From Anaerocolumna jejuensis DSM 15929 (GTDB taxonomy: Bacteria > Bacillota > Clostridia > Lachnospirales > Lachnospiraceae), in assembly GCF_900142215.1 (NCBI RefSeq), contig NZ_FRAC01000007.1, forward strand, positions 62,001 to 126,000: a stretch of 64,000 nucleotides of DNA, written 5' to 3'. The notes under the pieces are model-generated. The model did no database searches, had not been told where the DNA came from, and saw nothing but the letters and a program-made list of their open reading frames with translations. Positions 42,650-51,190 of the stretch are shown here, in pieces. The first letter of the stretch is position 1; each line of letters opens with the position of its first letter. Both the position numbers and the translations under genes were made by a program.

Positions 42650-44011
42650 ATGAACTATTACGAACTAATACAGAAATCCATAGATTATATTGAAGCCCAT
42701 TTGGAGGAGCAGATTAGCATTGAGAAATGTGCAATTGAGGCATCCATGTCAATTGCACATTTCTATCGGATGTTCTTTGCCATTACGGGCTTTCAGATCA
42801 AAGAATATATCCGGCTGAGAAGAATCAATGAGGCTGCAAAAGAACTGCATAAGCTCAATATGGAAGAAAGTATGGATACTAAAAATCCATTCCGAATCAT
42901 TGATTTTGCTGTAAAGTATGACTACGGCAGCGCAGATGCTTTTTCAAGGGCTTTCAAAAAGGTCACCGGATTTCTGCCAAGTAAATATGCGGATCAAAAT
43001 AATCAGTATTTATTTGAAAGGATTGATATTATGGAAAATTTATTTAAGGAAGAAGATAAAAAGTTATTGGAAAAATACCCGGATATTAAGGTGTTAAAAG
43101 AGCTGGACAGTTTCTGGGCTGCATCTTACACAGCTCATAGCAGAACACCGGAAAATGATGCCTTTGAATTTTTAAAGAAATGGGCAAAAGAACAGGGCCT
43201 TCTCAGGGAGCATCCGGGTTACCGTGTTTTTGGGTTTGATGTGCCGGACTCGGTTCAGGAGGATGGCTCATATGGCTATGAAGTATGGATGACAATACCG
43301 GAGAGCTTTGAAATTCAGGATGAAAAGGTCATAAAAAAGCATTTTAAAGGCGGCCTTTATGCGGTCATGTCCACAACGATTGGTGAAATTGTTTCCGCAT
43401 GGAAACGCTTTGACAGATGGGTAGGCTTAAGCAAATATGAAATAGCAGGACATCAGTGCTTAGAGGAGCATTTCTCTAATGACGGGTTTGAAAACAGGAA
43501 TATGGATAAAGAGGATAGGATAAAGGTCGACATTTACATGCCCATAGCTATAAAAAAGAATTCTGACCATGTAATGAAGCTTGCTCCTATCAAAGTAGCA
43601 TATTACCGCGAATATGGAGAAGATTCCGAAAAGGTGGCCAGGAATGTGTGGAAGGTGATGCTTTCATTTGCACAGGAGCAGAAGCTGAATCCTGAAACAA
43701 GCCGTATCTTTATGTATAATCATGGATTCGGCAAGGTCACAAAATACTGGCATGAGATTATGATTACAATGGAAGCTGACAGGACATTTGAAGATTTGCT
43801 TGTGAAAGCTAAGGTGTTTGAGGGTGGTACCTATATGACAGCGGAAACAGACCTCAGTAATCTTGCAAGTGCCTGGCAGGACCTGGGAAAGCGGATTGCC
43901 CTTAACAAAATAAAAGGAAGCAAGCATCAATGGATTGAAGAATGGATGCTGGATGATTTTTCTTTCCCGGAGCATGGGATTCGAATTTGTTATCCGATTT
44001 CTGATAAGTAG
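42650..44011 (+). CDS. AraC regulator with two tandem GyrI-like domains
   Basis: A 453-aa transcription regulator. The AraC DNA-binding domain is at the N-terminus (1-~118; ISIEKCAIEASMSIAHFYRM and SADAFSRAFKKVTGFLPSKYA). It is followed by two effector-binding modules of the GyrI/BmrR type (~145-300 and ~305-453), each ending in a W-x-EE/LEEH segment (HQCLEEHFSNDGFE and HQWIEEWMLDDFSFPEHGI). One GyrI domain is normal; two in tandem is less common and suggests two ligands or an internal dimer. The ATG at 42650 has GGGAGAG upstream. It stands alone, and its target is unknown. Paralogues are at 17903 (broken) and 44437. Confidence 0.88.
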   Translation: MNYYELIQKSIDYIEAHLEEQISIEKCAIEASMSIAHFYRMFFAITGFQIKEYIRLRRINEAAKELHKLNMEESMDTKNPFRIIDFAVKYDYGSADAFSRAFKKVTGFLPSKYADQNNQYLFERIDIMENLFKEEDKKLLEKYPDIKVLKELDSFWAASYTAHSRTPENDAFEFLKKWAKEQGLLREHPGYRVFGFDVPDSVQEDGSYGYEVWMTIPESFEIQDEKVIKKHFKGGLYAVMSTTIGEIVSAWKRFDRWVGLSKYEIAGHQCLEEHFSNDGFENRNMDKEDRIKVDIYMPIAIKKNSDHVMKLAPIKVAYYREYGEDSEKVARNVWKVMLSFAQEQKLNPETSRIFMYNHGFGKVTKYWHEIMITMEADRTFEDLLVKAKVFEGGTYMTAETDLSNLASAWQDLGKRIALNKIKGSKHQWIEEWMLDDFSFPEHGIRICYPISDK

Positions 44012-44143
44012 AAACAGTGGTAAAGGCTGTAGAGCTTAGTTTAGAATTGAATACCTCAAGATTAATAAGAAGTCAGATTTATTGGAAAGTACCTTTTTAG
44101 CAGTATTTCGGAAAAAATAAATCTGTATCCCGTCCTGCCTTTT

Positions 44144-44172
44144 AAAAAATCCCTTGCTTCAAGGGATTTTTT
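44144..44172 (+). terminator. intrinsic terminator
   Basis: AAAAAATCCCTTG (44144-44156) pairs with CAAGGGATTTTTT (44160-44172) around a three-base loop, giving a symmetric hairpin that could stop transcription from either side. Confidence 0.85.
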
Positions 44173-44436
44173 ATTGCACTGAATTATGCTCAATACTAAT
44201 ATTGCTTAATTTTATTTGCTAAAATTAGATGGAAAAAATATTCAAATTAATATATTATAGGTGTAACAAGATACCTTAACAGCCAGGTTCTATGATGTAA
44301 TTACTAGAAATAGCATTTCGAAAATCTTACTCAATAGCATTTTGAAAATTTGTACTCCCATCCTTGCTTTACTTGACTTTTTCTGCAAGGAAATAAAATT
44401 CGGTTTGTGCTATTCTTTTCACGGAGGTGATTTTTA

Positions 44437-45381
44437 ATGGAATGGATAAATAAATTTAATGAGGCAATTGAATATATCGAAAAAAATATAGAAGGAAAAA
44501 TTGACATGGAGGAAGTAGCCAGGGTTGCCTGTTGTTCGTTGACCCGTTTTCAGCGAATGTTTAATTTTACTACGGATATGACTGTGGGGGAATACATCAG
44601 AAACCGAAAAATGTCACTTGCAGCCGATGATTTAAAAAATAGTAATATAAAGATTGTTGACCTTGCCATAAAATATGGCTATGATTCACCGGAGGCTTTT
44701 ACCAGGGCATTTCAAAATTTTCATGGCATGCCCCCGACTACAGTACGTAAATTGGGAATATCCACGGATTTTCAGCCTATTTCCTTTCAATTAAAAAGGA
44801 ACGGTGGGAGCTTTAATGTGGGAGCAAAGCCTATATTACGCATAGAGGACTGCAGCAATGAACGGGTCGTTTCTTTTTTTGTGGATTGTCAGGGGCCGGA
44901 GGAAGCTGCCGGTAATTTATTGCGGGAATGGGCTGTTGAAAATTTAAGCGATTATACTGCCCGCCGTTATATGGGCTATGCTCCCAAAGGTCATCATCCG
45001 GAGGGAGAACAGCATCAGCCCAATGAGCCAATTGATTCCCATGAATATATCATGCAGATGTTTCTCTTGGGAGACGAGGGTAAAGACGATTATTTTTATG
45101 GAGCTAAGGTGTGTGATGCACCACAGGGATTATATTTAGTCGGTGATGTTGCACTGAACGAATTTGATGATAAGGGAGATATAGACATTGGCTCCTCTAT
45201 GCAAACAGCCTTTGCGGTTATGTCGGAATGCTTAAGCAATATGACCGGATATGAGTTTGATTTTGCAGAAAGGCGGCACAGGGAAGAGCAGATACTCTGT
45301 AATGAATGGTGGACGAACCCCAATTTGGGAGATTCTGCACTGCAGGGCTTCAAATTATGGCTGCCTGTTAAAAAAATTTAA
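44437..45381 (+). CDS. AraC regulator with GyrI-like effector domain
   Basis: A 314-aa regulator, paralogous to the gene at 42650. AraC domain at 1-~110 (IEGKIDMEEVARVACCSLTRFQRMF, SPEAFTRAFQNFHGMPPTTVRK), then a single GyrI-like domain (~125-314) with GEQHQPNEPIDSHEYIMQMF and the closing LGDSALQGFKLWLPVKKI. The ribosome site is GGAGGTG before the ATG. Ligand and target genes are unknown. The preceding ~400 bases hold only a terminator and promoter-like AT-rich sequence. Confidence 0.88.
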   Translation: MEWINKFNEAIEYIEKNIEGKIDMEEVARVACCSLTRFQRMFNFTTDMTVGEYIRNRKMSLAADDLKNSNIKIVDLAIKYGYDSPEAFTRAFQNFHGMPPTTVRKLGISTDFQPISFQLKRNGGSFNVGAKPILRIEDCSNERVVSFFVDCQGPEEAAGNLLREWAVENLSDYTARRYMGYAPKGHHPEGEQHQPNEPIDSHEYIMQMFLLGDEGKDDYFYGAKVCDAPQGLYLVGDVALNEFDDKGDIDIGSSMQTAFAVMSECLSNMTGYEFDFAERRHREEQILCNEWWTNPNLGDSALQGFKLWLPVKKI

Positions 45382-45449
45382 ATCATGATAAGATACGCTG
45401 GAATTATGGAATAACCTATAGTATTAAACCCAAAAACAGTTCTGCTCAA

Positions 45450-45494
45450 TTATTAGAGCAGAAGGTAATGTACAGTTATTAGAGCAGAAGGTAA
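45450..45494 (+). repeat. 19-bp direct repeat in a 5' leader
   Basis: TTATTAGAGCAGAAGGTAA occurs at 45450-45468 and 45476-45494. The second copy supplies the ribosome site region of the next gene. TCTGCTC (45441-45447) and GAGCAGA (45456-45462) also form a small hairpin. Confidence 0.6.
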
Positions 45495-45508
45495 GGTGAA
45501 ATTGTAAT

Positions 45509-46210
45509 ATGCAAAGGAAATTATTAATTGCATCCGTATTTTTAAATATCATATTTTTATCATTGTTTATTATCCTTGGAGTTAATCATTATACCAATCA
45601 GTCCGCTGAAGCTCAAGTCAATAAGCTTGTGACAGAGGGGGCCCCAATATCTCCGTCTGAAGGAATCTCAGTTAAAGGAACTCCAGTTATCGTATCTGGT
45701 GCTGAAAAAACTGCTGTAACCAATAATTCAGCTAAATTGGATTCCACACCATATTACTATTCAGACCTTATGGAGAACCCCATAGATCAAGCCTATTTAT
45801 CTTTGGTTACAGATCAGAGTTATTGCCAGATTGAATTCCGTAATTTTCAGGAAAGGTATTATGAAATATGGGAAGAAGAATATCATAAAGTACTAAATAT
45901 TTTAAAAAATAAAGCAGAATACCCGAAGGATAAAGAAGATATAGAGAAGTTTGATAAAAACGTTGAAAAGTTTTATGAAAATAATAAGGACTTTTTTGAA
46001 TCGGCAGTATTAAAAGACTACAGCACGGACCCTTCCCTGCCTGAAAAGAATAGCTGGGGAAATGGCACCAGGGATAAGCTAATAGAAATAAAAGGAAAGC
46101 TTTACCGGGATGCTTGTATTCAGATAATTACTCTTTTAGAGAAAGGGGATTATAATTTTCCTGAAAAAGTTGATTTTATAAAAGAATCATCTGGGGACAT
46201 TGAATATTAA
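45509..46210 (+). CDS. hypothetical exported or membrane-anchored protein
   Basis: A 233-aa protein with one N-terminal hydrophobic segment (residues ~5-27, start MQRKLLIASVFLNIIFLSLF) that acts as signal or anchor. The extracellular part is charged and helical (FRNFQERYYEIWEEEYHKVLNILK; DKNVEKFYENNKDFFESAVL). The general pattern recalls LprI-type lysozyme-inhibitor domains, but the Cys pattern is absent, so I do not assign it. The start is ATG 45509 after AAGGTGA. A small membrane gene follows 48 bases downstream. Confidence 0.6.
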   Translation: MQRKLLIASVFLNIIFLSLFIILGVNHYTNQSAEAQVNKLVTEGAPISPSEGISVKGTPVIVSGAEKTAVTNNSAKLDSTPYYYSDLMENPIDQAYLSLVTDQSYCQIEFRNFQERYYEIWEEEYHKVLNILKNKAEYPKDKEDIEKFDKNVEKFYENNKDFFESAVLKDYSTDPSLPEKNSWGNGTRDKLIEIKGKLYRDACIQIITLLEKGDYNFPEKVDFIKESSGDIEY

Positions 46211-46258
46211 AACAGGCCTATGAGGTTTAAGAACTAGGTGCAGAATGGAGGAGGGAAA

Positions 46259-46564
46259 ATGAAATACTTTGATAGAACCCGTAAGTTATCGACTGCTTTA
46301 ATTTGTATAGGCATACTATTTTTGTTGATTATTATATATCTTATCATAAGCCCAGCTGGAAACCAGGTGATGGAATTCAGTAATGGGAACAGTGTAAGAG
46401 CAGCCGTTTATATAGCATGCTCCTTCACTATGTTCCTGTCAAATATGCTAATAGGAATAGCATTGAAATGTTTAGAAATTTCCGCAGTATTTATTTCTCA
46501 AGCAGCCTTACAGACTCCCGTTCCAGTTTTTTCATGCTCTGCTTATAAATATCAGTATTCCTGA
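46259..46564 (+). CDS. small membrane protein
   Basis: A 101-aa protein with two hydrophobic segments (about 12-32 and 48-70), starting MKYFDRTRKLSTALICIG. The ATG at 46259 follows GGAGGAGGG. Its last 25 codons run into the convergent XRE gene (overlap 46491-46564) and lose hydrophobic or family character, so the true C-terminus may have been replaced. Possibly co-transcribed with the exported protein gene before it. No family recognised. Confidence 0.5.
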   Translation: MKYFDRTRKLSTALICIGILFLLIIIYLIISPAGNQVMEFSNGNSVRAAVYIACSFTMFLSNMLIGIALKCLEISAVFISQAALQTPVPVFSCSAYKYQYS

Positions 46565-47615
46565 TGATATCATATTTCTTATCACTTGATATTGACTGGT
46601 ACATAATTTGTAAAATATTCACTCCGGATGTATCAACCTTTTTTGTAACAGCCTCCGCATTCCTTCGCTCATTGATTTCCTTAAAAAATGCCGGAAAACC
46701 GGATCTTGCACCAGGAGAGGTGTTGCTGTCAATCAGCTTATCAATATAATTTTCAAATGCGGGGAGGGAATTTGGAATATCATTCTTTTGAAGATAAATC
46801 TCTAATGGCATATCAAGCCCATTGTTCAGCCAGTTTCCCAGACTACTTGATATTGAACATACCGTATTTGCAATTACAAGTGCCCTGTCATAATCCTGCT
46901 CTTTTAATACAATATTATAAATGGTACGCAAATCAATTATCATATTATCCCAGTCAGCCTGAAGGTTCTGCTCGGATGCTTCAAAGGCCTTCTCATATTC
47001 CTGCTTCATCATGTATACTGTCGGCAGAATTCGTTGGGAATTCCATTCTTCGGGAAGCTTCATCTGCTCGAAAATGATTTCAGCCTCATCCAGCCTTCCG
47101 CAGCTCATATAATGAGAGGCAGCACTTGTTTTGGCAGCATTACTGATATAGAAATCATCGGAATTCATTAAGTCTTCCCATATTTTCACTATCTTTTCCC
47201 TGCATATTTGGACTGTTTCCGGGCTGTCTGAATTTAATGCCGTTACCTGTGATACTGCTGATAATTTAATGGCAGCTTCCAGGCGGAGTTTTTCCGAGTT
47301 GGGATACTGCCGAAACATTTGCTCCGCATACGCCATCCCTTCTGAAAGGCCGCTTTCTTCGGCAATCTTCCTAAGCTCCTTCATAATCTGGTTAATTTCC
47401 TCCTCCGTAAGCTCACTATTAAATGATAAAAGCTCATCAATTGAAATTTCAAACAGTCTTGCAATTGGTGCTAATAGAGTAATGTCCGGCAGTGAGACAT
47501 TGGTTTCCCACTTGCTGACTGCCGGAACGGAGACACCCAGCTTTTCCGCCAGCTGCTCCTGTGTCATATTCTTTTCCTTTCTATGGGTATAGATAACCTT
47601 ACCAAGCTTCATCAT
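46491..47615 (-). CDS. XRE-family regulator with TPR-like helical domain
   Basis: A 374-aa regulator. The HTH_3 DNA-binding domain lies at 5-60 (IYTHRKEKNMTQEQLAEKLGVSVPAVSKWETNVSLPDITLL), followed by a long all-helical part with TPR-type spacing (SCGRLDEAEIIFEQMKLPEE, EYEKAFEASEQNL, DYDRALVIANTV). Such proteins are abundant in Clostridia and often respond to peptides or cell state. The start is ATG 47613-47615 (or the next ATG) behind GGAGG. The 3' end overlaps the convergent small membrane gene by 74 bases. Confidence 0.88.
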   Translation of the reverse strand: MMKLGKVIYTHRKEKNMTQEQLAEKLGVSVPAVSKWETNVSLPDITLLAPIARLFEISIDELLSFNSELTEEEINQIMKELRKIAEESGLSEGMAYAEQMFRQYPNSEKLRLEAAIKLSAVSQVTALNSDSPETVQICREKIVKIWEDLMNSDDFYISNAAKTSAASHYMSCGRLDEAEIIFEQMKLPEEWNSQRILPTVYMMKQEYEKAFEASEQNLQADWDNMIIDLRTIYNIVLKEQDYDRALVIANTVCSISSSLGNWLNNGLDMPLEIYLQKNDIPNSLPAFENYIDKLIDSNTSPGARSGFPAFFKEINERRNAEAVTKKVDTSGVNILQIMYQSISSDKKYDIIRNTDIYKQSMKKLERESVRLLEK

Positions 47616-47824
47616 TTTTTTCCTCCAGTTTTATTTAGGCCTATGGTAAAATTATAGATATTTTTCTTTGCAGTTACAATAGATGTATAATCAATAAATG
47701 GAGAGGAAATTTAACTGGTGGTTAAGAAGGTGCTTTATGCCAGTTTTTTATTAACAGAATATATGGTAATATATAGAGAAAGCGTAGAAGTTGAATTTAT
47801 AAGGCTATTTTTCTTATTTCACTA

Positions 47825-47855
47825 TTGACTATGACGTCGCGTCGTACTTTATAAT
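47825..47855 (+). promoter_or_regulatory. MerR-type promoter with a 19-bp spacer, orphan
   Basis: TTGACT (47825-47830) and TATAAT (47850-47855) are 19 bp apart, and the spacer contains the dyad GACG..CGTC. This is a second MerR-style promoter, yet no MerR gene follows; downstream there is a 40-codon frame and two hairpins, then grpB. Confidence 0.65.
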
Positions 47856-47917
47856 CCTCAGTGAGAAGGGAGCAGATGTGAATGAAAAGTGCTATCACAC
47901 TCCATTACTTATGACAG

Positions 47918-47997
47918 TACCGCAGACTTGCTTACGGTATGCAATGGGAGCTAGTATCGCAGACTGGTCTGATAGCCTGCCTGCGATATGCAATGGG
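47918..47997 (+). repeat. twin stem-loops, each followed by ATGCAATGGG
   Basis: Stem 1: TACCG (47918-47922) with CGGTA (47935-47939). Stem 2: TATCGCAG (47955-47962) with CTGCGATA (47981-47988). Both have CGCAGACT in the left part and are followed by ATGCAATGGG (47939-47948 and 47988-47997). It looks like a tandem duplication that keeps RNA structure. A 40-codon frame with a ribosome site (AAGGGAG near 47870) runs through it and stops at about 48000. Confidence 0.55.
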
Positions 47998-48028
47998 TAA
48001 TTGAAATCTTATTATGGAGGAATTACAT

Positions 48029-48610
48029 ATGGCGAAAGAATTGTCGGAAATGACCCTGGAAGAGTTGTGGGAGCTGTTTCCAATTATACTAAAAGAATAC
48101 AATACGGAATATCCGAAATGGTATGAAATAGAAAAGGAAAAACTGGCGGAGAATTTTAACGATGGAACCATTGTAAGAATCAGCCATATTGGCAGCACGG
48201 CAATTCCGGGAATTCTTTCAAAGCCAACGATAGATATTCTGATGGAAATATCTTCTGACACTAATATAAGTCAGATAACAGATAGGCTAAAATCAATGCA
48301 ATGGATATTGATGAATTTTACTGAAGAGCCTGTTTTCAAACAAACCTACAACAAGGGCTATACGAAATATGGCTTTGATGAAAAGGTATATCATCTCCAT
48401 GTGCGTTATGCTGATGCCTGGAGTGAATTATATTTTAGGGATTATTTGATAGAATGTCCTAAAATTGCCAGGGAGTATGCTGATTTAAAGAAGCAGTTAA
48501 AAGAAAAACACGAGCATAACAGAGATGCCTATACAAATGAAAAAGAAGAATTTGTTAGAAAATATTCTGAAATAGCAAAGCAAAAATATGGGGATCGATA
48601 TAAGATATAA
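48029..48610 (+). CDS. GrpB-family nucleotidyltransferase-fold protein
   Basis: A 193-aa protein of the GrpB/UPF0157 family, which has a nucleotidyltransferase-like fold and unknown substrate. The family core is visible as ISHIGSTAIPGILSKPTIDILMEI (about 52-75), followed by YHLHVRYADAWSELYFRDYL and a C-terminal Lys/Glu-rich helix. The ATG at 48029 is used; the frame starts five codons earlier, but GGAGG lies within that part. Upstream sits a MerR-style promoter and twin stem-loops that may control it. Confidence 0.85.
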   Translation: MAKELSEMTLEELWELFPIILKEYNTEYPKWYEIEKEKLAENFNDGTIVRISHIGSTAIPGILSKPTIDILMEISSDTNISQITDRLKSMQWILMNFTEEPVFKQTYNKGYTKYGFDEKVYHLHVRYADAWSELYFRDYLIECPKIAREYADLKKQLKEKHEHNRDAYTNEKEEFVRKYSEIAKQKYGDRYKI

Positions 48611-48666
48611 TGAAAATGAAATCAGAGGCTGCTATATAATAAAAGAAGATAATTATGAGGCTGGGT

Positions 48667-49266
48667 ATGGGAAGATTTAAGTTTGAAAAATGCTTGGATA
48701 TAGAAGGACTTTATGTAGTTGAACCGAAATTATTTCCTGATGAAAGAGGCTATTCTATGGAGACATACAATTATAAAGACTTTGCAGAAGCCGGTCTTGA
48801 TTTGGTATTTCTCCAGGAAAACCAATCAATGTCAACGAAGGGTGTTCTCAGGGGACTGCACTTTCAAAGGACATATCAGCAGGGAAAGCTCGTACGTGTT
48901 CTAAGGGGTGAAGTTTTTGATGCGGTGGTTGACATTCGTGAAGGGTCAAATACATATGGCAAGTGGTTTGGTGTTATTTTATCAGCAGAAAAGAAGAATA
49001 TGTTTTATATACCGGAAGGCTTTGCACATGGTTTCCTTGTTCTATCTGACAGGGCTGAATTCGCCTATAAGCTTACTGACTACTATCATCCGGAAGATGA
49101 AGACGGTATTTCCTGGAATGATAAATCAATAGGTATTGATTGGCCGATTTCAAATGATATGAAAGTTATAACGTCGGAAAGAGATAGCAATCACCCGGCC
49201 TTTCATGAAGGAATAGCCTTAATGCCTAAAAGGAAATTAGAGTTATCTGCGGATAGAAATTGGTAA
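48667..49266 (+). CDS. rfbC: dTDP-4-dehydrorhamnose 3,5-epimerase
   Basis: RmlC/RfbC (EC 5.1.3.13) catalyses the third step of dTDP-L-rhamnose synthesis for cell-surface polysaccharide. The cupin protein (199 aa) shows the start FEKCLDIEGLYVVEPKLFPD, the substrate and active-site segment LRGLHFQ with the catalytic His, GEVFDAVVDIR, and IPEGFAHGFLVLSD. The length is normal. The start at 48667 fits family alignments better than the ATG four codons earlier. rmlA, rmlB and rmlD are not in this window, so it is an orphan here. Confidence 0.88.
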   Translation: MGRFKFEKCLDIEGLYVVEPKLFPDERGYSMETYNYKDFAEAGLDLVFLQENQSMSTKGVLRGLHFQRTYQQGKLVRVLRGEVFDAVVDIREGSNTYGKWFGVILSAEKKNMFYIPEGFAHGFLVLSDRAEFAYKLTDYYHPEDEDGISWNDKSIGIDWPISNDMKVITSERDSNHPAFHEGIALMPKRKLELSADRNW

Positions 49267-49423
49267 TATGTGTTAAATTCCTATGAGGAGTATAATTGCC
49301 ATCACTTTAAAAGAATGATATAATAAACACAGCTAGTATTGGAATAAAAAACAGAAACCCGTTAAAGTATTAGCATTATCTTAGAGAAAAGAGTGGTGAA
49401 GGTGATATTAACAATTGTAATAG

Positions 49424-49461
49424 CTCCATGCAAAGTTAGGTAAGATAGAGCTTGCATGGAG
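49424..49461. repeat. 10-bp inverted repeat in the ceramidase-gene leader
   Basis: CTCCATGCAA (49424-49433) and TTGCATGGAG (49452-49461) pair perfectly around an 18-base loop. No T-run follows, so it is a leader hairpin or operator rather than a terminator. Confidence 0.5.
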
Positions 49462-49521
49462 TAAACATCTATCAGATTAACTTTGCACTTTCTAATATAA
49501 ATAAAAAAGGAGCAAAGTAAA

Positions 49522-50820
49522 ATGAACGAATACAATAAACAAAATACAGCCTTGTTAGGCTTTTCTGAAGTAGATATTACCCCTGCTTATCCGGTAAAGA
49601 CCATAGGTTTCGGACGTGAGGATGAGTTATCCCGCGGAATTTTGCACCCATTGTCCGCACAAATCTCAGTGTGGGAATTCAATGGGGCCAGATGCTGTCT
49701 TATAGCGATAGACCATATTGGATTTTCCAGGGAAAATGCCAATTATTTGCGGAGCGGCATCGGTGAAATCCTGTCCATTCCAAAAGACAGAGTTATGCTA
49801 TGCTTTTCACATACCCATGGGGCACCGAATGAAAGTATAGAAGCAAGGTATTTTGGATTTCTATGCAGGCAGGTAAATATCGGTGCAATTCAGGCTGAAA
49901 AAAGCATGATTCCGGTTATGGCTGCATGGGATAATGCTTACGGTGATATCGGAGTGAACCGCCGGGACGGAAGCCATGACCTGGATAACAGAATTGGCAT
50001 ATTAAAAGTAACCGAAGCAGGCACAGGGAAATTAATTCTGCTGCTGTTGCGCCTTACAGCCCATGCAAATGTGCTGAAAGCAGACAACTACTTTATCTCA
50101 GCTGATTATTTTGGCTCAGTAAGGGATTTGCTAAAACATAAATATGATTGTGAGGTCATGCTTACACAAGGTGCATCAGGCAATGTTGCACCGAAATATT
50201 TCAAATCCGGCTTTATTCCGGCAGATGCAAATGACTCGGTGCGATTCTGCAACTCTGAAACAGCGCTGGAGGACATGGCCGGGGAGATATACAAGCAGGT
50301 GGATTCTGTGATAAACCATATGGAACCCCATATGGTAAAGCACCTTGAGATGTATTCGGTGTATCAGAAACTGCAGGCTGATGTTCCTTCCTACCCCAGG
50401 GCCCTGGAGATTGCGGAAGAAGCAAAACGTGAGGCAGGTATTGACGGCACATCCTGGCTATCGGAGGTTAAACGATTATGTGATAATGGCGTGAAGTGCC
50501 AGTCAGAAACTGTAGAAATTCAATACTTTGCATTAGATGATGGCTGCCTGTGTGGTGTGGCCAATGAGATCATGTGTGAGTTTGCCCTACGTGCAAAGGA
50601 AGGTATTCATAACGATTTCTTTTATCTGGGCGGTTATACCAACGGGTGTACCGGCTATTTCCCTACGGAAGAAGAATACGACATGGGTGGTTATGAAGTT
50701 TATTGGTCTATGCTGATTTATTATATCTATCATGGAAGGGTATTTCCCTTAAACCGGGATTGTGCTTCTATGCTCATTGATGAAGCGGTAAAGAATGCTC
50801 CGCAACATCTTGGAAAATAA
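49522..50820 (+). CDS. neutral/alkaline ceramidase-like hydrolase
   Basis: A 432-aa protein resembling the N-terminal catalytic part of neutral non-lysosomal ceramidases, zinc enzymes that split the amide bond of ceramide. The start GFSEVDITPAYPVKTIGFGRED and the metal-site segment CFSHTHGAPN (about 93-102) are typical, as are RLTAHANVL, TQGASGNVAPKYF and GYTNGCTGYFPTEEEYDMGGYE near the end. No signal peptide is visible, so it may be cytosolic. Bacterial members of this size, without the C-terminal Ig-like domain, are often found with sugar-catabolism genes; the real substrate may not be a ceramide. The ATG has AAAGGAG upstream. Confidence 0.85.
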   Translation: MNEYNKQNTALLGFSEVDITPAYPVKTIGFGREDELSRGILHPLSAQISVWEFNGARCCLIAIDHIGFSRENANYLRSGIGEILSIPKDRVMLCFSHTHGAPNESIEARYFGFLCRQVNIGAIQAEKSMIPVMAAWDNAYGDIGVNRRDGSHDLDNRIGILKVTEAGTGKLILLLLRLTAHANVLKADNYFISADYFGSVRDLLKHKYDCEVMLTQGASGNVAPKYFKSGFIPADANDSVRFCNSETALEDMAGEIYKQVDSVINHMEPHMVKHLEMYSVYQKLQADVPSYPRALEIAEEAKREAGIDGTSWLSEVKRLCDNGVKCQSETVEIQYFALDDGCLCGVANEIMCEFALRAKEGIHNDFFYLGGYTNGCTGYFPTEEEYDMGGYEVYWSMLIYYIYHGRVFPLNRDCASMLIDEAVKNAPQHLGK

Positions 50821-50904
50821 TAAATGAGTAAAAATTTAATAATATTTATTTATTATTCCGTATAAATGAATGATAGTTAAATTCTAAAAAATCCTTTGAT
50901 TTTG

Positions 50905-50962
50905 ATATGCTACCCCTATATAGGACAGTGAAATATAAAAGTCCTATATGGGGGGATTTTTT
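50905..50962 (+). terminator. terminator-like hairpin with IS-end look
   Basis: CCCCTATATAGGAC (50913-50926) pairs with GTCCTATATGGGGG (50941-50954), followed by six T. The left flank GATATGCT and GGACAGTGAAATA resemble the MITE-like element at 34918-34977, so it may be an IS-end remnant now serving as the ceramidase-gene terminator. Confidence 0.6.
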
Positions 50963-51027
50963 GTGTCTGCCCAGCACGAAATGAAAAGTGAAAAAGAAAG
51001 TAAAACAATAAATAATAGCAATTATAT

Positions 51028-51190
51028 GTTGGACTAGATAACATATAATTGCTATTGAATGTTGAACTAAATAACATATAATAGCAATAGAATGTTGGGC
51101 TAAATAGCATATAATAGCAATTGAATGTTGGACTAAATAACATAATAGCATTTGAATGTTGAATTAAATAACATATAATAGCAATTGAAT
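51028..51190. repeat. five-copy 33-bp minisatellite
   Basis: Units at 51028-51060, 51061-51093, 51094-51126, 51127-51157 (two bases shorter) and 51158-51190, with a decayed sixth copy after. The consensus starts GTTGGACTAAATAACATATA and ends ATAGCAATTGAAT. Each unit contains ATGTT..AACAT type complementarity across unit borders, so a chain of small hairpins is possible. Being 33 bp, the unit also leaves a reading frame open on the minus strand (an 11-residue repeat), but no start signal supports a gene. Confidence 0.9.

Noticed and set aside
50846..51151. Minus-strand frames with an 11-residue repeat over the minisatellite
   Set aside because: They are open only because the 33-bp unit is a multiple of three; there is no ribosome site, and the frame runs into a terminator-like hairpin.
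51028..51190. Possible CRISPR array
   Set aside because: The copies are contiguous without unique spacers and no cas gene is in the window, so it is a tandem minisatellite.
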